This document shows, piece by piece, positions 22,711-33,144 of a stretch of DNA of 64,000 bases. Where the stretch lies: positions 1 through 64,000 of the forward strand of contig JARVKI010000096.1 in the NCBI GenBank assembly GCA_036674765.1, given 5' to 3'. The notes under the pieces are model-generated. The model saw nothing but the letters and a program-made list of their open reading frames with translations. It was not told the DNA's origin and did not search any database. The position numbers were made by a program, and so were the translations under genes. Source of the stretch: Seiridium cupressi. Taxonomy: Eukaryota > Ascomycota > Sordariomycetes > Amphisphaeriales > Sporocadaceae. How positions within the stretch are numbered: position 1 is the stretch's first letter; the number at the start of each line of letters is the position of its first letter.

Positions 22711-25700
22711 ATGGCATCCACCACAAAGGGTCTAGTCTATCGAGTTAGACAATTACCAGAATCCGTTGAAAATCACGCCCAAGCTGCCACTCTCCTGAGC
22801 TGGGCCCTAGAACGTAAACCGTCGGATATCCATGTTTGTTCTCTAGCCACGGTCAGCGTTAGCGCCTGGAGTGGAAGGACCAAAACAGCGACTGTCATGT
22901 TTGACACCCTCCCCCAGGTGATTCAAGATGGCCCGAATGAAGATCAGTGGTTAAAATCTCACGATGACCTTCGAGACAACCTAATTCTTGACTCACATTT
23001 CAGAGGTATGACTCCGTTGTACGACATAGTACCCCCTCATGAGCACAAGTACAAGTGAGCAGTTCCCCTTTTCAACTCCACTCGCATGTTTTAAGATAAT
23101 ATCTGCAGCTGCATCGCGATCTCAGGGCTTGCCAGCCATCCCTTTGGTTCTTGGCAGCCCAAGGGGAGAGAAAAGAAGTTCATGTGGCTTCGTGACGCCT
23201 TACCGCGGTATGAACCCACTATCAGGACCTGGATATACGGCTATGATACGTCGTTAACTGACATAACTTCATTCCAATCAGTCTCCGACCTAGCAAGTGC
23301 TCTAGTCGACCACCTCACAGTAGATGAGTTTACATCCTCGACTGCTCCATCTATGGTGTTTCTAGCGCATAGCCTCGGTGGGATTGTTCTGAAGGAGGCA
23401 ATCGGTCGTCTCGCAAATTCTGGTGAAACATTCAACCATGTTCTATCCCTCATCAAAGGTGCAATCATGTTTGGCGTACCCAACCTGGGCATGGAACAGT
23501 CCCACCTCCGCGCTTTGGTAGGCCACCAGCCGAATAGGGCTCTCGTTGATCAGCTCGTCAATGGCGGGGAGTATTTAAGCGCGCTGAACCAGAGTTTTCT
23601 GGGTCATCGATCCAATCGCGAGTTTAAAGTGTTCTGGGCTTATGAAACTCGAACGTCAAGTATACCTGAAGTAAGTCTTACGTGCAATTTTCCAGCAAGC
23701 TTCAACTCTGCGTACTAAGTACACATCAGCGAGGCGAGAATAGTGAGATCAGAATATCCAACGCTCGCAGTATCCTCGTCTCCAAAGCCTCGGCAACCTC
23801 GAATTTCGTCGATATAGATCTAGCTTCAACCATTGCAATCAGCAAAGACCACTCTGGTATCGTCAAGTACCAAGAAGGTGACGAAGACTTCGAAAGGGTT
23901 CTTTCAAAGATACGAGTGATTCTCAATTCGACATCAATTATGCCTAACGTCACACAACCAAAGTTTATGGAGGCGACCTTACCAGAAGCCGAATTAGGTC
24001 CGAGCTCGTCACGAATGATTGCGCAAGTAGAACAGAATGACGAAGAAGTGAATACGGTCATGATCGTACCAGGAGATAGTAAGACCTGCTAAACAATCAG
24101 TGATGGGAAACCGTGCTTACTAATTTGCTTAGTGATCATCTCATCTCTACATATGCCTGAGCTTGATCAGAGAATCGAAGGAATAGAAGACAGAGCGCAT
24201 CATACATTTGAATGGGTTTTCGAAAAGATTGAGCTCGAGTTCACGAAATGGCTCCGTTCGGGTGAGAACTTTTACTGGATACGCGGCAAGCCTGGTTCTG
24301 GAAAGTCCACCTTGATGAAATTTATTCTCAACGACGAAAGAACTCTACAGCAACTCAACACTTACAAGCAGTCTTACAAGACAATTTTCGCATCTTTCTT
24401 CTTCCATCATCGAGGATCACTCCTACAGAAGTCCCTCGAAGGATTGCTCAGAAGCATTCTTGCTCAAATTTTGACCCAGCAACCTGAGCTCACCGAGGTG
24501 CTGGACCCATTGGTCAAGGACTTGATGGGACTGAAATCGCCAATGCAAAAAAGCGAGCTAAAAGAAAAGTTCAAGGCTCATAAATGGAGCGAAAATTCGC
24601 TTTGGACTGCACTACAACTTTTGCTTCATCAGCAACGGTACAAGCTCACTATATGCTATTTCTTGATGCACTAGATGAGTACAACAAAACGCCAGAGGAC
24701 ATCAAGAATTTCCTGTACGATGTATTGGAAGAGTCCCGTTCGGGCTCTGCAGACGTCAAGATCTGTTTTTCCAGCCGCCCTTGGGAATCATTTACGCAAA
24801 GCTTCGAGACATGCCCCGGGTTTCCAGTACACAACTATACAATTCAGGACATTCGAAGCTACTGCTACCGAAACATCGAGTCACATGGCAAATCTGCGAC
24901 TGAAATTGCTGAATTAGTCCCGGATATAACTGAAACAGCCGATGGCGTGTTTCTTTGGGCTCGATTGGCTCTAAGAGATCTGATCAAAGCAACGAAACAT
25001 ACGAGGGACCTTGAAGGACTCAGAAAAATACCCCAGGGGCTTCCAAAGGAACTCCATGATTATTACGAAGAGATCGTCAGACGATGTGTCAATTCGCAAA
25101 AGGAAAAAGCTTATGCGCTATTGGAGATTGTCACACGAAGTGATGGACGTCTGAACCTCCGGCAAGCATTGCTAGCACAGGCCTGCTCCTATTCGACAAC
25201 ATTCGACATGTGCAGGCAAGTCATTGAAAGTGAGCATAAAAAAACATTCGATTCCAACTACGCTCGAATGATAATCCACAACGCATGTGGGGGCTTGCTT
25301 GAGGTCAGGGAGTTTAAAGATACCTATTTCGTCCAGCTCATGCATCAAACCGTGCGTGAGTTTGTACTTGGCGCTAAATTCAAGGCTATAATGCTGGAGG
25401 GTGCGCAGTTTCGTTCCGAGAATGGTCATTCCTTCTTGAACAAATTCTTCTTGACTCAAACTGCGCTGGCAGAACTTTGGGACCCGTCAAATTCAACTTT
25501 CATTTGGCGCCACCTTAAAGAAGCCGAAATGACAACAGGCACTAACCAGTTTCGATTTATCACTTCTTTTGCACCAGATGCGCTCAGTACCATACTCGAC
25601 GTTCCCCGTATATCTAAGGTCCGTAATAAACATTGCGAACATTTCCTCCTTGGACATTAGGCAAACCTTCAGTTGTACCTAGAAGAACTGACGGGCACTT

Positions 25701-26623
25701 ACTTCCGCTCGAGCGAAGCCAAAGCCTCTGTTCTTCATCAATATGCCACTACGTTTGCCTTGACTGCACGTCGTTATCAGCGGTTTCCCGTTCGCACTAT
25801 CCCTAAAGATTACATGTTCAGCTTTCTTCGTACGCTCGGGTTTGAATTCACGGGCGTGGCTCAATCATTCATTCGAAGTCTCATTCTTGAACAAAAACAG
25901 AAGAATTACAAATATGTCGAATCTTTTCTGGCTGAAACACCAGGGCGTACAAGCTCAAAATTCAGTTTGCTTTTTTTTAACGAGGAGCTGATGAAGCTAG
26001 TTCAAAGCCTGCTCACACAAGAGCTAGATCCAGTTGCAGCCGCTCGTTCTCTAGTTGATCTCGGGGACAACGCCTCATATATCTGCAATCCGGTGTTTAC
26101 GGTATGGCTTCTCGAACATCAGGCAAGTCCTACGTCCGTGGACCAATGGGGCAGAACCTTGGTAGACTACGCAATACTCTTCTTTGCCATGGAACATTAT
26201 GACTTTGGCCAATTTCAATATTGGCCAGATGTAGCAGAGTCAATGTTCATGGTCCTCATAGCGGGAGGGCGGCCAAAAGCCAGTGAGAAAAGACACTTAG
26301 TAAAGGCAACCCGGAAACTAAGGTCCCTAAGCCTCACTCGCTTTATTAGCCCCGAATTGCTAGTGGACGAGTCGTTGAAACTACTAGACGATATTCTAGA
26401 CGGTCATGACGAAGACATGTCGTTCCCTTCGAGAATAAGGACGTTTCTTTCTTCGCCTCGAGAACATCAAGCAGCTTCCTCTAACAAGAGGACAGCTGGA
26501 TTGAGGAGGATGGTACCAAAGCAACGGGACACTCCCGAGGACTCAGAGGTGAAAGCCACTTCTGTTCGACGTCGATGGAGAACGATGTTCAGCCACACTC
26601 TCAAGCCGTCTTCAGAAAGGTGA
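22711..26623 (+). CDS. SesB-lipase/NACHT NLR-like protein, frameshifted at Walker B
   Basis: Exons 22711-23054, 23109-23670, 23730-24078, 24133-25618 and 25661-26623 would encode about 1,234 aa if one base is restored near 24655. The N-terminal half is an alpha/beta-hydrolase of the SesB/DUF676 type: SGLASHPFGSW oxyanion region and nucleophile elbow AHSLGG (Ser near 23375). Then follows a NACHT ATPase: Walker A GKPGSGKST (24286-24310), Walker B LFLDALDE, SSRPW, and ADGVFLWARLAL, LPKELHDYYEEI. The C-terminal third (25100-26623) shows no WD40, ankyrin or TPR repeats I can see and ends in an Arg-rich tail. In fungi such proteins are linked to non-self recognition and regulated cell death. Because coding length is one base short exactly at Walker B, this is either a recent pseudogene or a sequencing error. 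The last intron is short (42 nt) with a weak GTCCGT donor. Confidence 0.85.
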
Positions 26624-26759
26624 AATCCGTCTATTCTTTCGCGTTAACGTGAACATTGACGTGGACGAGAAAAAGGCTGGAGTGTGATTGAGACTGAATG
26701 ATTCCATTCCTACATAGCATGCACATACCGTCATCCCATAGTTGTCCTTCCACATAGTT

Positions 26760-27767
26760 TCAGGCCATCGCTTCTTTCCGTCTGGCCCTCTTATTGTACT
26801 GTCTCGTATGCCAAATGTGACACCAGAACAGCCATGCCCAAAGAATAGCAATCAGGAGCACCGATGCAGCCACAAGGACAATCGCCAGTATTGCAATGAC
26901 GAGAGACATGTTCTGAAATTTCACATCGGCCTGCAATCTATTCGTGGCCAGTCCCACCTGGATCGCAGAAAGCACTGTAGATAGGTATATAAAGGCAACC
27001 AACAGCCAACCAAAGTTTCGCTGGAACAATGCAGTCCTCCAGGTTGAATGCGACATGTACCCATGCGTAAGCGTCCGAAACGAAATGATGCCTGGCGAGA
27101 ACCGATAGATTTTGGTCAGCCGCGATAGCCTGAGCTCGCCGTACTGGTAGCGCTCGCCAACGATGCGCGGATTCATGCCACCAAGGCACGTGATAGCCTC
27201 CCGCATCAAAGCAACCCAGTTCTCCCAGGTGACCTGGTCTGGAAGCAGGCCGGCCTCGCGGGCGATGCGAAAGTCGCTCTTGTGCCCGATCAGCCAGCCA
27301 TAGGAAAGCAGCAAGCCGCAGGCACCGCGATAGAGCCGGGGATCATGGCACAGCTGGGCCTCCCAGTAGGCGTGGCTCAGCAGGTACTCGGGCAGGGGCT
27401 TGACGAACATGGAGGTCTGGTGCCAGACGAGGTGCTCGTCGGGCAGCTCGGTCAGCACGATGCGGCGGCCGAGGACGAGCTGGCGGTGCAGCGGGCGCGC
27501 GGGCCGCACTAGGCCCGCGAGCCAGAGCAGGTCGTGGATCCGGTCGAGCTTGGGCGTCGTGAGCTCCGTCTCCAGGGACGCCTGCGTCTGCGCGCGCGGG
27601 TCGAGCAGGGCAGCCCCGTTCCGGACGCGGAGCGGCTCCGAGGGCGTGGCGATGATGGAGTTGCTGCTGGAGAATGGCGGGGTATAGGAGTGGTGGACGG
27701 CCCTGCGATTAGTATAACGGGCTACGATGTTATTTGACAATTCGACATGTTTTGGCGGTTGCGACAT
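26760..27767 (-). CDS. Fungal two-membrane-segment protein, probably DUF6601 (335 aa)
   Basis: A single open frame of 335 codons. The middle has W-E-N-W-V-A-L-M and YQYGELRLSRLTKIYRFS, the block I associate from memory with the fungal DUF6601 family. Two hydrophobic segments follow near the C-terminus (WLLVAFIYLSTVLSAIQVGLA and SLVIAILAIVLVAASVLLIAI), separated by a short hydrophilic loop (TNRLQADVKFQN), and then a basic tail (NKRARRKEAMA) that is probably cytosolic. No catalytic motif is known for this family. It is convergent with the SesB-NACHT gene, with 136 bases between the stop codons. Its GC-rich 5' half contrasts with its AT-richer neighbours. The family call is the uncertain part; the gene itself looks sound. 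Confidence 0.8.
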   Translation of the reverse strand: MSQPPKHVELSNNIVARYTNRRAVHHSYTPPFSSSNSIIATPSEPLRVRNGAALLDPRAQTQASLETELTTPKLDRIHDLLWLAGLVRPARPLHRQLVLGRRIVLTELPDEHLVWHQTSMFVKPLPEYLLSHAYWEAQLCHDPRLYRGACGLLLSYGWLIGHKSDFRIAREAGLLPDQVTWENWVALMREAITCLGGMNPRIVGERYQYGELRLSRLTKIYRFSPGIISFRTLTHGYMSHSTWRTALFQRNFGWLLVAFIYLSTVLSAIQVGLATNRLQADVKFQNMSLVIAILAIVLVAASVLLIAILWAWLFWCHIWHTRQYNKRARRKEAMA

Positions 27768-28552
27768 TGCACAATCACTGAAACCTGATACGTCAGTAAA
27801 TTACTGCTGGTTTTAGACTATATTCAAAAGGACTATCAACATGAAATGCGTCCAATATGTGTTATGCAGAGTATGTATACTTGCAGTCAGCCGCACACCC
27901 CGCAGTGAGGCATTCTGCCTTACAGGACAGCCCGTGAGGCTATGCCGTACTTACTTGCATGTGCACGCCGGTCTGGGAGAATCTTGTCGCCCAGCGAAGC
28001 GACAACGATGAGGCTAGCAGATCTGTTGGCAAATCAGATGGGACTAATCAGTGGGAGAGCCTCGGTGGCGGGCCACGATCCAGCATGGGGATCTGCGGCC
28101 AGGATGCGACTCGAGGATGGGCATGAGTCTGTATCTAAGCAACCAGGGCACCGTTACCGAGAGTGTAGTTATGTCCCTCCCTTCCCATTCACACACTTTT
28201 ACTCCAGCTAACCCATACTGCTATAGTTCCTCGAGTGCATCGACAGAGCTGGTCTCAATGGCCGTTCATGAGTTACGACTGGAAAAATCAATGTATTCTG
28301 CTCGTCCATCATGCTTACATACTATTTTCGCCACTCACAAAGCTTCCCTCTTCAACGGCTCGCGGGGAGCAACAGCATGCGTCAAATATTGAGTTGGCAA
28401 GGGAGAAAAAGTCGACATTTTCATCTTTGCTTTTTCATATTCACGTTATATAATTTCATGTCTAGATGGCAGAGACAGAGTACTCGATTTTAGATTTCCC
28501 GGGTTTTTGTAATTGCTTTATCAGGCTGTGACCCAGCTGGGAGGCCGCTCAC
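27768..28552. other. Intergenic, no gene seen
   Basis: Promoter side of the DUF6601-like gene and flank of the decayed argininosuccinate synthase copy. Frames are short and overlap. Confidence 0.45.
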
Positions 28553-28980
28553 ATCGTGCAGCTGTACTCCTTTGCGACTTTGACCATCGCCCTGGCGATC
28601 ACTGGGCGGGCAAGACTCGTCCCGAGTAGGTCATCTCGATGTTAGCTGGTATGTCGATAAGCGGCCAAGCTGAGTATCTTACGTCGATCCTCATAGATTG
28701 CGTTGCCTATGGATGTCAAGTGTCAGCAGGTTCGTAGAACTCACTCCAAGACGCAGAGCGGGCGGACGCACATGAAGTGGCGCCCCAGACCAGCTCGTCA
28801 ATAAGCTCCTGTTGAACATCCTGGATGATCATGCGCCCAGCCCCGAGCTTGGGGGCCTTGGACTTCACAGCCTCCTAGTCCTCCTCCTGACCACAATTGG
28901 CAAGAAAGCACACAACCTCATAGTCTTGTAAAGCCAACCACCGGAGAATTATACTTGTGTCAAGGCCTATTATGTCCATG
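28553..28980 (-). pseudogene. Decayed argininosuccinate synthase copy
   Basis: Minus-strand fragments match the N-terminal third of argininosuccinate synthase, the arginine-pathway enzyme joining citrulline and aspartate. Recognisable pieces in order are GLDTSIILRWL (ATP-binding SGGLDTS block, its first residues altered), YEVVCFLANCGQEED, KLGAGRMIIQDVQQELIDEL, NAIYEDR and LLGTSLARPVIARAMVKVAKEYSC. Two introns remain in place between the last three blocks, so this arose by DNA duplication, not reverse transcription. Lesions include TAG where the family has Trp after QEED, and loss of homology after KEYSC with a TGA. The rest of the enzyme is absent. Confidence 0.85.
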
Positions 28981-29735
28981 ACTGTAAGTTTATAATCTTC
29001 TCTTGAGCGTGTCCAACTTACAAGCTGAGTAGCCGCTGAATTAGGTCAGTTGCCATTCAAGCTGTGTCTTACACCAGTGTCGGAACGTCTCGCAGACAAA
29101 CACGTTCCGGCGCCATTATAATAATTTCTCAAAGTCATGAGGTGACCAGAAGAGGTAAATACAAGATTTAGACCCAAAGGTTAAGCAACTTTGTGTCTGG
29201 CACAAAGTCGGCAAAGATGCTGACAAGGTTTTTAGGATTTTCAGCTCCGAAGACGGCCAACCAGTCGTGAGCAACTCGGCTGTTTTTCTGGGACTGCCTT
29301 CTGATAAGGTTAGTCTCATCTACATTGTCGGCGCCGCGAACTGACAGGGCTGACCACCCCCAGTCTCACGGCACACGAAGGGCCACTAAAACCACCAGGA
29401 AAGTCCGCTAAATCACTGAAGGACGTGTGCCTTAGTGAATAAGTAAGTGCACTTCAGTCCTACACGCACTGGTTCTTGCGTCCTGAGTAGTATGCCAATG
29501 GATTGTATTGGTTTCTGCAGCACCTTCTCAGCGTCAGTGGCTGGGACTGTATCAGACCTTAGATGTCAACTTTCACGCATTGCGCACAGGGTCTGCGAAC
29601 GAAGTCAGCTTGATTAGAAGTCGTATTGTCGCTTAATGAACAGCTCATATGGCAAACAGCCAGCAACCAGCCAACTATCATCCCGAATAGCATCAATCAT
29701 CTTATATAGTCCGAGCAGACCATTCCTTTCTCTGT
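28981..29735. other. Intergenic, no gene seen
   Basis: Possible further debris: the stretch 29170-29340 reads partly open in several frames but I recognise nothing in it. The right end is the 3' region of DNA ligase. Confidence 0.4.
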
Positions 29736-32606
29736 CTAATAGTCAAAGTCGTCATCAACACTGGGTCCCTTGTTCTTCGTGACTGCCTCCTGCTTCCTGT
29801 ACATTTCGGCCACCTGCCTACTACTTGTGGCCTCATCTGGTTTCTTGTCATCTCTGACCTTGATGAATCTGGGGAATCGCAGGCTGATACCCTTCTCACC
29901 TCCGGGGTCAACGCCTTCCTTGCAGCCGGCCTTGTACCTTGGGCTCAAGGTCAAGTCGGCAGTCTTCACCTCCCAGACGTATCGTGGCTCAAACCAGACA
30001 TCAGGCTGATGTTGACCACCGCTAGAGTGCGAGTAAAAGGGCTTGGCGCGATCGATGACAATTTCCGAGAGTGACTTGTGCAGGTCCTCCAGGACCTGTT
30101 CTGAAAAGCCCGTACCGATGTTGCATACAGTTTCATAGGTTTCAGTTCCCGGGTTATAGCAGGCGAGCAAGAAAGCACCGTAGACGGATGTACGTTTGCC
30201 TTTGCCGTAGTAGGCACCTAATACAACAAGATCCAGTGAATCACCGACACCTGCAAGATAGTCCTTCTTGATCTGCAATTCGAGTCAGTAATCAAGGCAT
30301 ATTCGGATGAGATGAGTCCTTACCTTGAGCCAGTTGCGACTTCGTTTACTCGGCTCATATCCACTCTCCGTACCGTCGAGCATCTTGACCATCAGACCTT
30401 CACAGGAAGCCTTAACACTGTCATCCAGGAAATGCTGGATCTCCTCGAGCTCTTGGCCATCCATATGCGTGGCAAAGGTGAATTCACCCTCCACTGCTTG
30501 GAATGCGCCGTGGAGTAATTCGCGGCGCTCGCGGAGCGACTTCTCCACCACAGCTTCTCCATTGAGGAAGAGTAGATCAAAAGCAAAGACGCACACCTTG
30601 ATCTTGACATCCTCGATCTTGACGTCCTTCTTCTTTCTTGTCATGAGCTGCTGAAAGGGTAAGACCTTCTTCTCTGTCACATCCCAAGCCACTGTCTCAC
30701 AATCCAGCACAAAACTCTTGGTGTCGTCCTTGACCCATGTGTGGAGCTTAGCAAGGATATCTGGATATTTCTTGGACAAGTCTTCCGAGTTTCTCGAGAA
30801 GATGGACGCAATGCCCTTGGCTGCCTCTTTTGTTGCCCCAGGGACACCATCAATGTACTCGTCTTTATGATCCTTGGCGACATAGTGTATTTGAGCTCTT
30901 TCACCATCATACTTGTACTCGCAAGTGAAGTTCTGGTTCTCGAATCGATCCAGAACTTCCGTGATGGCTTTTGTCGGCTTGGCAAGCATAGGCTTCAATG
31001 GAACACCCGGTCGAAGCTTACACTCTTCGCGCAGCTTCATAATGCCACTCTTGAGCATGGTGGGTACAATGACGTCCCAGCTGGGAAGCTCACTAGAATT
31101 GTGAAAGTCAGCACAGCCCATCAGCTTTGCATCACCACGTTTGGGAATTTACCTGTAGACCGTTTTCAACACCTGTTCAGCCTTCTCCATATCCGACGTG
31201 CTCGGAACCTTGTCCTTCTTTCCAAATTCGTGGATGATCATGGCTTGGGCCACCGAAACTAGGACCGTCTTTTCCGCTAGTCCGAGTCGCAGCTTGCCTT
31301 CCAGGAATCTGACGAGGAACTTGGCTTCACTTGGGCCACCTTTGTCCTTGTGAATGTCAACCTTGCCGAGTGAATGAGCATCGGCTGATGACAGAAGCTT
31401 CTTGATACCATCCACCTTTCGTCCTTGGGCACCATTACCACTGACTGTGGCAATGTCCATAAGACCTTTGTGAACACCGCGAACAGTCAGGGGCTTAGGC
31501 TTGAACATGGTGGGTTGGGTCGACCGAGACTTCACTGCGACAAGTCCTAGATCGCCAATGTCTTTCTGGTCAGCCTTGATCACCTGCAGACTGCGCCCAG
31601 TGGTTTCGCCAATAGCCTTCATGATCAAGGACTCGCCGATACCCAGCTCAATGCCAGCGTAGTCGGGGGCAAGCTTGTTGATCATCAGATTGACCACTGG
31701 AAGGAAGTCATCCGGAGTAAGGCGTAAAACTTGGCGCAGGAAGAGTGCACAGTGCTCTGTGATTTCCAGTCGTTTCGTTGTAAGCTCGATAAGCGAGAAA
31801 GTCGTGCAGAGCGCGGCGTACGGTACGGGCGAACCTTCCTTCCAATCCGGATAGGGATCTTTCGCCTTAGACTTGAGCTTTGTCTGGACCTTTTCTCGGG
31901 TCTTCGCCGCTACTTCTGGTTTCTCATCCTCCTCCTCGGCGTCCTCCACTTCAGATGCGGTTTCTGAGGCGCTCGCCTCTTCTTTGACCGGGGCTTCTTC
32001 TTCTTCTTCTTTCTTGCGCCCAGGCTGTAACTTCTTTTTGGACGCGGCGGGAGCCGATTTCTTTGGTACCTCCTTTTTGGCCTTGGGCGACTTGGCTGCT
32101 TTTACAGGCTCAGAATCGGCCATGATCTCGTCTTCGTCATCCTCTTCGATTGTCTTGCGATTCCTGCGCGGTCTCTTTGACACTGGCCCTTCCTCCTCAT
32201 CCTCCTCGGGCTCTTCAACCTTCACTTTGGCCGAAGACTGCTTCCGCTTGTCCTTCGGCGACAGACCCGAGCGGTCTCGCTTCTTTGACTCTGTCGGGTC
32301 CGCATTTTCTTTTGTCTCCGGGTCGGCCTCGACTTTTGGCTTGGGCTCCGGAGACTTTACACTGCTACTAGGAGTCGATTCTTCTACATCCTCAGTCTCT
32401 TCCGTGGTCTTCTTCGCAGCCTTTGTGCTGAAGGATAGCTTGGACTGTTGCTTTGCGGGCTTCGAGCTGTTCGGGTTTCCGAAGAACTTGCTGGTGAGAA
32501 TTAGCATGCAGCTCTTTCACAATCACATGAGACATCACCAGGCAACCCACCCCAAGGTGGTCTGCGAAGACTTGACATACCCCAATGTGGCCTGCTTAGG
32601 CGCCAT
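29736..32606 (-). CDS. cdc9: ATP-dependent DNA ligase I (899 aa, four exons)
   Basis: Exons 32551-32606, 31153-32490, 30324-31092 and 29736-30272 give 899 aa. The enzyme seals Okazaki fragments and completes excision repair. Exon 1 and 2 join to form a PCNA-interacting PIP box, QTTLGKFF, at about residues 15-22. A disordered Lys/Glu/Ser-rich region with nuclear-localisation-type clusters (SKRPRRNRK) spans to about 210. Then comes the DNA-binding domain, and the nucleotidyltransferase core: motif I EYKYDGERAQIH with the adenylated Lys at about 525, FVLDCETVAWD, FAFDLLFLNGE, CEGLMVK, and SRNWLKIKKDY across the last splice. The OB-fold ends in a Lys-rich tail and DDDFDY. The start at 32606 sits in a CCACCAACATGG context. 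In-frame non-ATG sequence upstream resembles a mitochondrial presequence (see findings). Promoter is shared with the divergent HTD2-type gene. Confidence 0.97.
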
Positions 32607-33144
32607 GTTGGTGGCAGCTGTGCTGAGCAGTCGTTGAGACGTACTCGTCGCGATGCGGAAAATAAGACGACGAGAAGCCAGAATGGCAACTGTTTGAGAA
32701 GAATGGGGATTATGAACTTCGACACGCAATTATATTCAAGACAGGAGGATGCTGGGTCTAGTAAGTGAAGGTTGCCTAGAATTATTTGGATGCTCCCACT
32801 TCAGAACGCAGGCAGAAGGCACGACCAGCATCTGAGCTAACGACGGCTAGCGACGCGCCTACTCGCGTTAATTGGATTGCAGACGTGACGCGAGGGCCAT
32901 GCGTACAGTGCACTTAGACACAGTGCACGACTGATTGATTACTGTATATAGCTTGATCGATAATGCGACCAGACTGCGAGATCGCGCCGAGGCCCGCAGA
33001 TACCCGCAGTTTCCTTTCTTGTTCTTGAAGTTTGTTTTTGTATGGCGTTTAACTTCGTCCGCTGTTTATAGTACTTGAGACGAAACTGTATTTCGACTTC
33101 AATGTCGTGTCCGTCCCAATTCTGAGTCCCATGGTTGTGACAAG
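32607..33144. promoter_or_regulatory. Divergent promoter between DNA ligase I and HTD2-type gene
   Basis: The 538-bp gap separates the start codons of two divergently transcribed genes. The ligase-proximal 120 bases stay open in the ligase frame. I see no certain MCB (ACGCGT) element; GACGCGC and GACGCGAG occur near 32850-32890. Regulation by cell-cycle factors is not shown. Confidence 0.4.

Noticed and set aside
27282..27737. Several plus-strand frames in a GC-rich stretch
   Set aside because: Antisense shadows of the DUF6601-like gene.
29100..29340. Partly open stretch next to the argininosuccinate synthase relic
   Set aside because: It reads as protein-like over about 50 residues in one frame, but I recognise no family and stops interrupt it.
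31873..32637. 254-codon plus-strand frame rich in Ser
   Set aside because: It is the antisense of the Glu/Lys-rich disordered region of DNA ligase I.
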